Assembly (NCBI RefSeq): GCF_037976825.1
Contig: NZ_CP150269.1
Span: 2,245,501-2,309,500, forward strand
DNA length: 64,000 nt
Source: Paenibacillus sp. FSL K6-1330
GTDB taxonomy: Bacteria > Bacillota > Bacilli > Paenibacillales > Paenibacillaceae
Direction: 5' to 3'
Numbering within the stretch: the stretch's first letter is position 1; the number at the start of each line of letters is the position of its first letter. The notes under the pieces were generated by a model. The model worked only from the letters and a program-made list of their open reading frames with translations, made no database searches and was not told the DNA's origin. Made by a program: the position numbers and the translations under genes. Shown piece after piece: positions 25,504-35,566 of this stretch.

Positions 25504-26538
25504 ATGTTAACAGATCGTCAACGCATGATTTTGAATGCCATTGTGGATGACTATATCCGTTCTGCCGAACCGGTTGGTTCAAGAAGCATTTCCAAACGCG
25601 GGGATGTCGGATACAGTCCGGCAACCATTCGAAACGAGATGGCTGATCTGGAGGAACTCGGATTTCTGGAGCAGCCTCATACATCAGCTGGACGAATTCC
25701 GTCACATAAAGGATATCGTTATTATGTTGATCATCTCACGTCGTCGTTTTCCTTGAACCCTGCGGAACTGCATATGATGAAATCCTTTTTTGCAGAAAAG
25801 CTGAACGTGATGGAGCAGATGATACAGCATACAGCGAGCATTCTGTCTCAGATGACTAATTACACTTCCATCCTGCTGGGACCGGAAGTTTTTCATACGT
25901 CTTTGCGTCATTTCCAGCTTCTTCCTCTCCATGAGGATCAAGCGGTAGCCATCATCGTCACCAGCACAGGGCAAGTCGAGAACAAAATTGTTTCGATTCC
26001 GCAGGGTGTGTCTGTTTCGGATCTGGAGCAAGTGGTAAATCTTCTGAACAAGAAGCTGGTCAATGTGCCTCTATATAAACTCAAGACCCGTTTGTATACG
26101 GAGATTGGCGAGGAAATGCAGCGGCATATTTCACATTATGAAGATCTCATGAGTATGCTGGATATCGCCCTTAACAATGAACCGGACCATCGCGGCATAT
26201 ATCTCAGCGGCACGACCCACATGCTGAATCAGCCGGAGTTCAAGGATGTTGATAAGGTAAGGGAAATCTTCGAGCTTCTGGAGCAGACACCCGCACTGTT
26301 GAAGCTCATGGCCCCCGCTCCCGGTGAGCATGGTGTCCAAGTGAAGATCGGTACGGAAAATACGCATGAGGCGATTTCCAATTGCAGTTTGATCACAGCG
26401 ACTTATTCAATAGACGGAAAAGCGCTCGGTTCGATTGGTATTCTCGGTCCTACAAGAATGGAATATGCACGGGTGATCGGCATCTTGAATGTGTTATCCC
26501 ATGACCTGACGAAGCTGCTGTCACACTGGTACAAGTAA
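25504..26538 (+). CDS. hrcA: Heat-inducible transcription repressor HrcA
   Basis: This 344-residue repressor binds the CIRCE element just upstream. It has an N-terminal winged helix (MLTDRQRMILNAIVDDYIRSAEP... PATIRNEMADLEELGFLEQPHTSAGRIPSHKGYRYYVD, residues 1-80), a GAF-like middle, and a C-terminal effector domain ending in SHDLTKLLSHWYK. Length is standard (343 in B. subtilis). It leads the operon hrcA-chaperonin-grpE-dnaK-dnaJ and is expected to be autoregulated, with GroEL activity needed to keep it folded in related species. Confidence 0.98.
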   Translation: MLTDRQRMILNAIVDDYIRSAEPVGSRSISKRGDVGYSPATIRNEMADLEELGFLEQPHTSAGRIPSHKGYRYYVDHLTSSFSLNPAELHMMKSFFAEKLNVMEQMIQHTASILSQMTNYTSILLGPEVFHTSLRHFQLLPLHEDQAVAIIVTSTGQVENKIVSIPQGVSVSDLEQVVNLLNKKLVNVPLYKLKTRLYTEIGEEMQRHISHYEDLMSMLDIALNNEPDHRGIYLSGTTHMLNQPEFKDVDKVREIFELLEQTPALLKLMAPAPGEHGVQVKIGTENTHEAISNCSLITATYSIDGKALGSIGILGPTRMEYARVIGILNVLSHDLTKLLSHWYK

Positions 26539-26551
26539 AGGAGTGAGACAG

Positions 26552-28093
26552 ATGAGCCAAGGACAACATAGCCAAGTGGACGGAGATGAACGTTATTCTA
26601 CGCTATTGAACAACAGTAATGCCGTCCGGGCCGTCACGTCCGCTGTTGAAGGCACGCTTGGTCCCAAGGGGCTCGACGTGATGCTGGTGGGTCCCCGTGG
26701 CGAGGTGGTCATTACCAATGATGGGGTGACGATTCTGGATAAAATGGATGTCACCCACCCGGCAGCGCGCCTTCTCATTCAGGTGGCAAGAGCGCAGCAG
26801 GAGAAAATCGGCGACGGAACCACAACGGCTACCGTGCTTGCAGGCGCACTCGTGCAGGAAGGGGTCTCCCGCATAACCCGCGGGGTCCCTGCTTCCAAGG
26901 TGGTGGAGGGGCTGCGTCAGGGGATCGAGAAGTCGATGCAGCTCTTAACAAAGCGGGTTCGGCTGATTGACGGATTGGATGATCCGCTTCTGGAACGGAC
27001 GGTGTACGTAGCTGGGCGTGAACGGAAGGACATCGTGGAGCTAATTATGCAAGCCGCGCGGAAAGCCGGAATCACCCGTCTTCAGGATCCTTCCTACTCG
27101 CTCGCAGACAGTATAATTGCTCTGGAGAATGCCGAGAATGAAGTGTTCGAGGGGGTTCTGCTCCGGCAGCGGCCGATCTTCGCCCGGGAGTCCAAGTCGT
27201 ATGACGATGCAAAAGTGTTGGTGCTCTTTGATTCCCTGGAACCAGATGAGATCGATGAAGAGGCGCTCACAACCGAAGCCGGATTTGCCCAATATATGGA
27301 CCTCCGAAAAGTGTTCGCTTCCGATTTAGAGAGATTGTCCGAACTGTCCGTAAAACTCATCCTGCTTGAAAAAGGCATCCATCCGGATGCAGAGCAGTTT
27401 TGCCTGGATCACGGCATGATGGTTGTGCCGCGCGTGTCACGTGCGGATCTTCGCCGGGTAAGCGACATGACGGGAGCTACTCCCATACGCCGGAAGGCGT
27501 TACATAAAGACTCGAAGGAGCTTGCAGCCCTTCTGGGTGATACCCCGCGTGTCGCTTACGATGAAGGCATTGAGAAAATCCGGCTGGCCTGCGGCAGCCA
27601 GGACCGGGAACGTATTGTGACGGTCATTGTTGGGGCAAGCACTTCGGAAGTCGTAGGCGAGGCGGCCAGAATTGCGGGAGATGCGGCCTCGGCACTGCAG
27701 GCTGCCGTTTCCGGTGGGGTACTTCCAGGCGGCGGGACAAGCGAACTCGCGGTGTCCTACGAATTGGAACGGATCCGGGAGGCTCAGAAAGGCATGGAAG
27801 CCTTCGGTATGGAAGCCGTTTCGGCCGCGCTGCGCAAGCCGATGTCGCAGATACTTCTCAATGCCGGTTACAATCCGCTCGAGAAGATGGAAGAAGTGCG
27901 TGCTGCGCAAATCCGTGCAGACTCTGATTGCATGGGCATTGATTGCGACAGCGGCCGGGTTGTTGATTACGAGGAGCTGGGCGTGCTGGATCCGGCTCCG
28001 GTTAAACTTCATGGCCTGCGAGCAGCCGGTGAAGTCGCTGCAGCCGTGCTGCGGATTCATCACGTCATCAAGATGAAAGAAATAGGCGAGTAA
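26552..28093 (+). CDS. Group III (archaeal-like) chaperonin in the dnaK operon
   Basis: This 513-residue protein is a Cpn60/TCP-1 superfamily chaperonin that reads like an archaeal thermosome, not like GroEL. It has [11 protein letters not shown] (residues 35-45), TNDGVTIL (55-62), the ATPase loop [12 protein letters not shown] (87-98) and a second nucleotide loop [14 protein letters not shown] (about 389-402). Near the C-terminus it has [27 protein letters not shown], where thermosomes usually have RIDDVI. Group III chaperonins of this kind are known in some Firmicutes, where they sit in the Hsp70 operon between hrcA and grpE, as here. It follows hrcA by 13 nt with AAAGGAG. It should form a GroES-independent folding ring under HrcA/CIRCE heat control. 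Confidence 0.9.
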   Translation: MSQGQHSQVDGDERYSTLLNNSNAVRAVTSAVEGTLGPKGLDVMLVGPRGEVVITNDGVTILDKMDVTHPAARLLIQVARAQQEKIGDGTTTATVLAGALVQEGVSRITRGVPASKVVEGLRQGIEKSMQLLTKRVRLIDGLDDPLLERTVYVAGRERKDIVELIMQAARKAGITRLQDPSYSLADSIIALENAENEVFEGVLLRQRPIFARESKSYDDAKVLVLFDSLEPDEIDEEALTTEAGFAQYMDLRKVFASDLERLSELSVKLILLEKGIHPDAEQFCLDHGMMVVPRVSRADLRRVSDMTGATPIRRKALHKDSKELAALLGDTPRVAYDEGIEKIRLACGSQDRERIVTVIVGASTSEVVGEAARIAGDAASALQAAVSGGVLPGGGTSELAVSYELERIREAQKGMEAFGMEAVSAALRKPMSQILLNAGYNPLEKMEEVRAAQIRADSDCMGIDCDSGRVVDYEELGVLDPAPVKLHGLRAAGEVAAAVLRIHHVIKMKEIGE

Positions 28094-28155
28094 CCCTTAC
28101 GGGATAAATGAATCACTGACAGTCTGTTTTAGAATATGAAGGAGGTGAAGGCGTC

Positions 28156-28767
28156 TTGAATAATGAGCATAAGGATGCCGTTCAAGATACAGTTACAGAA
28201 GAAACGATGGAAGAAACTTTGGAGAACACGCCAAACTCGGGTGAGAGTGGGTCTGCGGAGGAAGCCGTAAATCCCGAACAGGAGATTCCTGTAACGGATT
28301 CGGCGGATGATGCAGGTTCAGCTGAGCTTGAGAAACTTCAGGCCGAGGTGCTGGAGCACCAGCAGCGTACCCTGCGAGTACAAGCGGATTTCGATAACTT
28401 CCGTCGTCGTACACAGAAGGAGAAAGAAGATCTGGGCAAATACGCTTCTTCCAAACTGATTACAGAGCTTCTGCCTGTCATCGATAACTTTGAGCGTGCG
28501 CTTCAGGCATCCGAGGAAAACCCGGAGTTTGAATCCTTCTCCAAGGGCGTTAATATGATCTTCCGCCAGTTGGAATCTGTTCTCGCTACCGAAGGTTTAA
28601 CGGCGATGAAGAGCGTAGGCGAGCCGTTTAATCCGGAGTATCACCAAGCGATCATGCAGGTGGAGAGCGATGAATACGAGGAAGGCATCGTGGTTGAGGA
28701 AGTGCAGAAGGGGTATATGCTAAAAGACAAAGTATTGAGACCTGCGATGGTTAAAGTGAGCATGTAA
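28156..28767 (+). CDS. grpE: GrpE nucleotide exchange factor
   Basis: This 203-residue cofactor releases ADP from DnaK. The first 60 residues are acidic and disordered. A long coiled coil follows (LEKLQAEVLEHQQRTLRVQADFDNFRRRTQKEKEDL, about 55-95). The C-terminal beta wing carries the signature ending EEVQKGYMLKDKVLRPAMVKVS. Translation starts at a TTG at 28156; AGGAGGTGA ends 8 nt upstream, which makes this a convincing non-ATG start. Confidence 0.97.
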   Translation: MNNEHKDAVQDTVTEETMEETLENTPNSGESGSAEEAVNPEQEIPVTDSADDAGSAELEKLQAEVLEHQQRTLRVQADFDNFRRRTQKEKEDLGKYASSKLITELLPVIDNFERALQASEENPEFESFSKGVNMIFRQLESVLATEGLTAMKSVGEPFNPEYHQAIMQVESDEYEEGIVVEEVQKGYMLKDKVLRPAMVKVSM

Positions 28768-28837
28768 GCGACTTTCGATAGTCGTTTATCATATAAAAAT
28801 TGATGAAGATCATGCGAGGATTCGTGTGAATGAATAA

Positions 28838-30691
<1,854 letters not shown>

Positions 30692-30708
30692 TCTGAATAG
30701 ATTGTATG

Positions 30709-30747
30709 GGAAGGTCAAAGCTGCGCATCTTCGCACTTTGGCTTTCC
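30709..30747 (+). other. Hairpin in the dnaK-dnaJ spacer
   Basis: GGAAGGTCAAAG (30709-30720) pairs with CTTTGGCTTTCC (30736-30747) including two G-U pairs. Inside it TGCG/CGCA caps a six-base loop. There is no T run after it, so it is not a standard terminator. It may be a processing or stability element that lowers dnaJ output relative to dnaK. Confidence 0.6.
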
Positions 30748-30784
30748 TTATGTAAAAGAGTAATAAAGAGATTGGGGTGAAACC

Positions 30785-31903
30785 GTGGCTGATAAGCGTG
30801 ATTATTATGAGGTGCTCGGTGTCGGCAAGGATGCATCGGAAGATGAGATCAAGAAGGCGTACCGTAAAATGGCTCGCCAATATCATCCGGACGTGAACAA
30901 AGCGGCTGACGCGGAAGCCAAATTCAAGGAAGTGAAAGAGGCTTACGACGTATTGAGCGATGGTCAGAAACGTTCGACTTATGACCAGTACGGACATATC
31001 GATCCGAACCAAGGCATGGGCGGAGGCGGTTTCTCCGGTGATTTCGGCGGTTTTGGAGATATATTTGATATGTTCTTTGGCGGTAATGGACGCCGTGATC
31101 CGAATGCGCCTCAGCGGGGGAACGATCTGCAATACACGATGACAGTTGAATTTAAGGAAGCGGTATTCGGTAAGGAAACGGATATTACCATTCCGAGAAC
31201 GGAGACATGTGATACCTGTCACGGTTCCGGGGCGAAGCCGGGCACGCAGCCGCACACATGTTCGGTATGTAACGGCAGCGGGCAGCAAGAAGTCGTGCAG
31301 AATACGCCGTTTGGACGGATGGTAAACCGTCGCGCTTGTTCGAACTGTAACGGAACAGGGAAGATCATCAAAGACCGCTGCTCGACCTGTAACGGCAACG
31401 GTAAAGTGAAGAAGCAGCGCAAGATTCATGTTCGCGTGCCTGCGGGTGTGGACGACGGAGCTCAACTTCGTATGACAGGTGAAGGCGAAGGCGGCTTCCG
31501 CGGCGGCCCGGCCGGTGACTTGTATATCGTAATCCGAGTGAAGCCGCATGACTTCTTCGAACGCGAAGGGGACGACATTTATTGCGAAGTGCCGCTTACC
31601 TTTGCTCAGGCTGCGCTTGGCGACGAGATTGAAATCCCGACGTTGACGGAGAGAGTGAAGCTGAAGATCCCGGCCGGCACGCAGACGGGTACCTTCTTCC
31701 GCCTGAAAGGCAAAGGAGTGCCTCGACTCCGCGGCATGGGACAGGGTGACCAGCACGTCAAGGTTGTGGTCGTTACGCCAAGCAAGCTGAGTGATGAACA
31801 GAAAGAGCTGCTTCGACAGTTTGCTTCACTTGATGGCGAACAGACCCATGAACAGGAACAGTCTTTTTTTGACCGTGTAAAAAAAGCATTCCGCGGTGAC
31901 TAA
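30785..31903 (+). CDS. dnaJ: Co-chaperone DnaJ (Hsp40)
   Basis: This 372-residue type I J-protein has a J domain (residues 1-70, with YHPDVN carrying the HPD tripeptide) and a Gly/Phe-rich linker (about 75-105). Four CxxCxGxG zinc repeats follow ([32 protein letters not shown], about 142-210), then two C-terminal substrate-binding beta domains. It stimulates the DnaK ATPase. The gene starts at a GTG (30785) with TTGGGGTGA upstream. A strong terminator ends the operon. Confidence 0.99.
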   Translation: MADKRDYYEVLGVGKDASEDEIKKAYRKMARQYHPDVNKAADAEAKFKEVKEAYDVLSDGQKRSTYDQYGHIDPNQGMGGGGFSGDFGGFGDIFDMFFGGNGRRDPNAPQRGNDLQYTMTVEFKEAVFGKETDITIPRTETCDTCHGSGAKPGTQPHTCSVCNGSGQQEVVQNTPFGRMVNRRACSNCNGTGKIIKDRCSTCNGNGKVKKQRKIHVRVPAGVDDGAQLRMTGEGEGGFRGGPAGDLYIVIRVKPHDFFEREGDDIYCEVPLTFAQAALGDEIEIPTLTERVKLKIPAGTQTGTFFRLKGKGVPRLRGMGQGDQHVKVVVVTPSKLSDEQKELLRQFASLDGEQTHEQEQSFFDRVKKAFRGD

Positions 31904-31946
31904 TACAAACTTATGGGGCTAAACTCCCCTCATAGCATAAAGAACA

Positions 31947-31990
31947 GCAGCAGGCTAAAGGTGATCAACCTTTGGCCTGCTGCTTTTTTT
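31947..31990 (+). terminator. Terminator of the heat shock operon
   Basis: Sixteen-base arms GCAGCAGGCTAAAGGT (31947-31962) and its partner (31968-31983) pair throughout, with one G-T pair, around a five-base loop. Seven T follow. Confidence 0.97.
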
Positions 31991-32128
31991 GTTTCTGGGA
32001 GCTGCTGGAGTGTCTGCCAGCTTAAACAGGCCCGTTTCTCAAGAATAAAACACTTAATGATGAAGCAACCTAGGGAAGCTCCATCTTTGGAAGATGCAAT
32101 CTTGAATAGGAAATGCAGGTGAAATGAA

Positions 32129-32500
32129 GTGGCAGAGAAAAATATTTTGGCGTATTTCAAAAGTCCGGAAGAAGCCCAGCATGCAGCCCGTAAATTGCAG
32201 TCGCTGCGCGTTGCCGATATGTCCATCGACCGGTTTAGCGCGGATCCCGGCGGGGAGCTTAACAATCCGATGAATCCGTTGACAGGCAATATTACAAGCT
32301 TAACAACGCTGACCTTAAATGCGGATATTTCGGGGCCGGGGGCCGGAATCCTGGGGGCGGCGGATCCATCAGCCAGCGGGATGAGTAGCGGCGGACAGGA
32401 CGGAACCGAGGGCCGGGATATTTTGCTGACGGTGGTATTGGACGAAGGCGTATTCCCGCAAGCTATGCGGTTAATCGAAGAATCCGGCGGCATGATTTGA
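32129..32500 (+). CDS. Conserved-looking hypothetical protein
   Basis: This 123-residue protein is not recognised. It begins like a small ferredoxin-fold or general-stress module (ILAYFKSPEEAQHAARKLQSLRVADMSIDRFS, residues 5-36). A Gly/Asn/Ser-rich middle follows (about 40-90, with GPGAGILGAADPSASGMSSGG), then a second short alpha/beta end (ILLTVVLDEGVFPQAMRLIEESGG). The beta-alpha ends flanking a flexible centre resemble YflT/17M-type stress proteins that sense or bind at the membrane, but this is only a resemblance. It starts at GTG 32129 with AGGTGA 6 nt upstream. It is followed by another small gene. Confidence 0.7.
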   Translation: MAEKNILAYFKSPEEAQHAARKLQSLRVADMSIDRFSADPGGELNNPMNPLTGNITSLTTLTLNADISGPGAGILGAADPSASGMSSGGQDGTEGRDILLTVVLDEGVFPQAMRLIEESGGMI

Positions 32501-32549
32501 GGTTATAGGCACAGCTCTGATCGTTTATACGGAAAGGAGAATAGCACCC

Positions 32550-32750
32550 ATGATGAGACGCGTAAAAAAAGGGAAAATCTCGAGCAAAACCGAAAAGATG
32601 ATTGCGCTTCAATCCGCTAAGGCGGAGGATGTCGAGTTTTCGGCTATGGAAGCCGACCACGATGATGTGGAGGCGCTGCGCAGAAGCGAGGCAGCGGATG
32701 AACGCCAATTGAAGAAAATTCTCGATGAAACCAGTAAAAATGTAGATTGA
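32550..32750 (+). CDS. Small charged hypothetical protein
   Basis: This 66-residue protein is not recognised. It is highly charged and predicted to be helical: a basic start (MMRRVKKGKISSKTEK) is followed by an acidic stretch (AEDVEFSAMEADHDDVEALRRSE) and a mixed end. AAAGGAG lies about 10 nt before the ATG. It lies 49 nt after the preceding small gene and is followed by a terminator, so the two probably form a bicistronic unit. No transmembrane segment or known motif is seen. Confidence 0.6.
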   Translation: MMRRVKKGKISSKTEKMIALQSAKAEDVEFSAMEADHDDVEALRRSEAADERQLKKILDETSKNVD

Positions 32751-32776
32751 TCATTATGATTATCAAGTGATGAAGG

Positions 32777-32825
32777 AGTCCTCTTACCTTTCTTGTTACG
32801 GAGGTGGTAAGCAGGGCTTTTTTTG
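32777..32825 (+). terminator. Terminator after the two small genes
   Basis: AGTCCT-CTTACC (32777-32788) pairs with GGTAAG and AGGGCT (32806-32811, 32813-32818) around a single bulged C. A T run follows. Confidence 0.75.
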
Positions 32826-32833
32826 AAGACATA

Positions 32834-32929
32834 AGAAAGTATAAACTTTGGAGGCTTATCGTTCTTATTTCGCAACAAAAATTTCTGCCATATGTGGTCA
32901 GTCATCTGGAGAGAGTACGTTGATAACGT
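32834..32929. repeat. Dispersed 96 bp intergenic repeat, copy 2
   Basis: This copy aligns end to end with 17975-18070. Shared blocks include AGAAAG, AACTT, GAGGCTTA, CATATGTGGT and ACGTTGAT. It sits between the terminator at 32777-32825 and the prmA promoter, again in gene-free DNA. The terminal palindrome seen in copy 1 has lost one base here. Confidence 0.65.
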
Positions 32930-32984
32930 TTTTCGTATTCGATCGACTTGTAAGAAAAGTCATCATGGTATTTTAGTACAAACT

Positions 32985-33014
32985 TTGTATCCGGGGTCCT
33001 CTATATAGTACAAT
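32985..33014 (+). promoter_or_regulatory. Probable SigA promoter of prmA
   Basis: TTGTAT (32985-32990), an 18-nt spacer and TACAAT (33009-33014) lie 35 nt before the prmA start. It probably serves prmA and the closely packed genes after it. Confidence 0.55.
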
Positions 33015-33049
33015 AATATTTATGTATGAATGAGGAGGAACAGTAGCAC

Positions 33050-34027
33050 ATGTTATGGCATGAATTAACGATACATACCACGGAGGAAGCCGTGGAGATG
33101 ATTACGAATTTCCTGCATGAAGCGGGAGCCGGAGGCGTTTCGATTGAAGAATCCGGTACGACGAACAAGAAGCGGGACACATCCCTTGGACAGTGGTTTG
33201 ATGAGATCGTTCCTTTTAATGATATTCCTGAAGGTCAAGCCGTTATTAAAGGTTATTTTGATGAGACGGTCACCTTAGAAGCGATCCGTGATGAGATAGC
33301 GCCACGCGTGAATGAACTGAAGGAATTTGGGATTGATACAGGCGAAGTCAGGTATGAGATGAAGACGGTTGATGAGAATGAATGGGCAACGGCCTGGAAG
33401 CAGTATTTCAAACCGATCCGCGTGTCCGAGCGGTTAACGATCAAGCCGACATGGGAAGAGTACACGCCGGAATCCGATCAAGAATCGATTATTGAGCTGG
33501 ACCCGGGCATGGCATTCGGCACAGGAACGCATCCGACAACTTCTTTATGCTTGCGCACACTGGAGATGGTGATCAAGGGCGGAGAGGAAGTCATAGATGT
33601 TGGGACAGGCTCAGGTATTCTTTCCATCGGCGCAGCGCATCTGGGAGCTTCACGGATACTGGCTCTCGATCTGGATCCGGTTGCTGTATCCAGTGCAATA
33701 GAGAATACCCGTCTTAACGGCTTGGAAGATCGGATTACGGTGAAGGAAAGCGATCTGCTCTCGGTACTCACCCATTCGTCCGATCAATCGGATCTGGGCG
33801 TGACGCTGCCGGTACAAGTTGTAGTGGCTAACATTTTGGCTGAGGTCATCCTGTTGTTTGTCGACGATGTATACCAGGCTCTCAAGCCGGGAGGCGCTTA
33901 TATCGCCTCGGGCATTTACAAGAACAAAGAAGAGATCGTGGAGAAGGCGCTGATTGCCTCCGGTTTCGAAATTGCCGACATCTGCCGCGAGGATGATTGG
34001 GTTGCCTTCGTGGCGAGGAAGAACTGA
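33050..34027 (+). CDS. prmA: Ribosomal protein L11 methyltransferase
   Basis: This 325-residue enzyme trimethylates ribosomal protein L11 with S-adenosylmethionine. The N-terminal substrate-recognition domain spans about 1-110. The family motif DPGMAFGTGTHPTTSLCLRTLE (about 151-172) precedes the SAM motif I VIDVGTGSGILSIGAAHLGA (about 182-201) and the VVANILAEVI catalytic region (about 261-270). ATG 33050 has GAGGAGGAA upstream. The order dnaJ-prmA-rsmE-mtaB is that of B. subtilis except for the inserted peptidase gene. Confidence 0.96.
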   Translation: MLWHELTIHTTEEAVEMITNFLHEAGAGGVSIEESGTTNKKRDTSLGQWFDEIVPFNDIPEGQAVIKGYFDETVTLEAIRDEIAPRVNELKEFGIDTGEVRYEMKTVDENEWATAWKQYFKPIRVSERLTIKPTWEEYTPESDQESIIELDPGMAFGTGTHPTTSLCLRTLEMVIKGGEEVIDVGTGSGILSIGAAHLGASRILALDLDPVAVSSAIENTRLNGLEDRITVKESDLLSVLTHSSDQSDLGVTLPVQVVVANILAEVILLFVDDVYQALKPGGAYIASGIYKNKEEIVEKALIASGFEIADICREDDWVAFVARKN

Positions 34028-34029
34028 TT

Positions 34030-34713
34030 ATGGATTTTTTGGATCGACTGTTATTCTATCCGCTGGAACAACTTCCATTTTATTTGATTGCTTTAATCAT
34101 TGCCTTTACCGTGCATGAGTTCTCGCATGCCTATTTTGCGAATAAATTCGGAGACCCAACGGCCAAGCTGCTGGGAAGGGTCACGCTGAATCCGGCGGTG
34201 CATTTTGATTTTCTGGGGATTATTCTCTTGCTGATAGCGGGTTTCGGCTGGGCACGGCCGGTACCGATCAATCGCGAGAACTTTAGCAACCCCCGCCGAA
34301 TGAGTATCATTGTGGCGGCGGTTGGTCCGCTGAGTAATCTTATGTTAGGTATACTTGGAACGCTGATCTATGCGGGACTCTATCAGTTCGGTGTGATCGA
34401 GCCGATTGGCGTCACCAAAACAGATCAAGCGATACATTTGTTTTTCAATACCTTCATACTTCTCAATTTCTTTCTGTTCCTCTTTAATCTGATTCCGTTA
34501 CCACCGCTTGACGGCTACCGGATTCTTGAGAATGTGCTTCCTCCGCGCGTCAGTGCGTGGATTCAGAAGTTCGAGCAGTGGTCGATACTTATTTTTCTGT
34601 TGATCATATTGCTGCCAACCTTTCAGAGATATACGATTAAGCCATTATATGATGCAGCACATGCATTATCCATCGACTTTTTGAATCTGTTCATTAAGAT
34701 GTTCGGGGGATAA
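34030..34713 (+). CDS. M50-family site-2 protease-like membrane metallopeptidase
   Basis: This 227-residue polytopic protein has the zinc motif HEFSH (residues 29-33) in the first long helix and the second metal-binding motif PLPPLDGYRIL near residue 157. Both are signatures of the M50 intramembrane/rhomboid-like metallopeptidase clan. It lacks the PDZ domain of RseP and belongs with the short, soluble-partner-free site-2 protease homologues. It begins 2 nt after prmA and is probably co-translated. The substrate is unknown. Confidence 0.88.
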   Translation: MDFLDRLLFYPLEQLPFYLIALIIAFTVHEFSHAYFANKFGDPTAKLLGRVTLNPAVHFDFLGIILLLIAGFGWARPVPINRENFSNPRRMSIIVAAVGPLSNLMLGILGTLIYAGLYQFGVIEPIGVTKTDQAIHLFFNTFILLNFFLFLFNLIPLPPLDGYRILENVLPPRVSAWIQKFEQWSILIFLLIILLPTFQRYTIKPLYDAAHALSIDFLNLFIKMFGG

Positions 34714-34793
34714 TGGCGCGGATTTCTCTGGTCAGTTTGCACGAAAAGTTGTATGATGGGGTTTGGCGATTTTGGAGTTAGGTGAGGATAAAG

Positions 34794-35564
34794 ATGCAGC
34801 GATATTTTGTCACTCCCGCACAATTCGAGGGAGACCGTGTTGAGATTACGGGCGATGACGCCCGTCATATTACCAAGGTCATGCGAGGCAGACTTGGTGA
34901 TAAATTGATTGTAAGCGATGGGGAATCCCGCGAAGCCATGGTGGAGATTGAGAGCATCGAAGCGGCCAGTGTCATCGCCGTTGTGATCGAACCCATGGAG
35001 ATGACGCAGGAACCGCGTCTGCAAGTGAGCATCGCTCAGAGTTTGCCGAAAGGCGATAAGATGGAGACCGTCATCCAAAAGTGCACCGAGATTGGCGCGG
35101 TGTCCTTTGTGCCCTTCCTATCGGACAGAACGATTGTTCAGTACGATGCCAAGAAGGAAGGAAAACGGCTGGAACGCTGGCGCAAGATTGCGAAGGAGGC
35201 GGCTGAACAGGCGCATCGTAACCGGATACCGTCTGTTGAACAGCCTCTGTCGTGGAAAAATCTGCTTGCAGCATTTTCCGGCTACGATGCCGTATATTTT
35301 TGTTATGAAAAAGAGCATGGCTCCCAGCTGAGGGACGTGCTGAAGCCTTTTGTAGAGCAGGCGCTGCCGAATTCGGCCGAGAAGGCCAGCTTGCTGCTGG
35401 TCGTTGGACCCGAGGGCGGTTTTACGGAAGAGGAATGCCAAGCGGCTGAAGATGCAGGAGCCGTATCCGTTGGGCTTGGAAAGAGGATCCTTCGCTGCGA
35501 GACTGCCGGCATGACGGCGCTTGCCTGCACACTATATGAATCTGGAGAAATGGGGGGCGTTTGA
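34794..35564 (+). CDS. rsmE: 16S rRNA (uracil-1498-N3)-methyltransferase RsmE
   Basis: This 256-residue SPOUT enzyme methylates U1498 of 16S rRNA. The N-terminal PUA-like domain (MQRYFVTPAQFEGDRVEITGDDARHITKVMR) is followed by the trefoil-knot methyltransferase with VVGPEGGFTEEE (about 206-217) and LGKRILRCETAGMTAL (about 229-244), the SAM-binding signature. The ATG at 34794 has AGGTGAGGA just upstream; an in-frame GTG at 34782 lies within that site. Confidence 0.95.
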   Translation: MQRYFVTPAQFEGDRVEITGDDARHITKVMRGRLGDKLIVSDGESREAMVEIESIEAASVIAVVIEPMEMTQEPRLQVSIAQSLPKGDKMETVIQKCTEIGAVSFVPFLSDRTIVQYDAKKEGKRLERWRKIAKEAAEQAHRNRIPSVEQPLSWKNLLAAFSGYDAVYFCYEKEHGSQLRDVLKPFVEQALPNSAEKASLLLVVGPEGGFTEEECQAAEDAGAVSVGLGKRILRCETAGMTALACTLYESGEMGGV

Positions 35565-35566
35565 AC

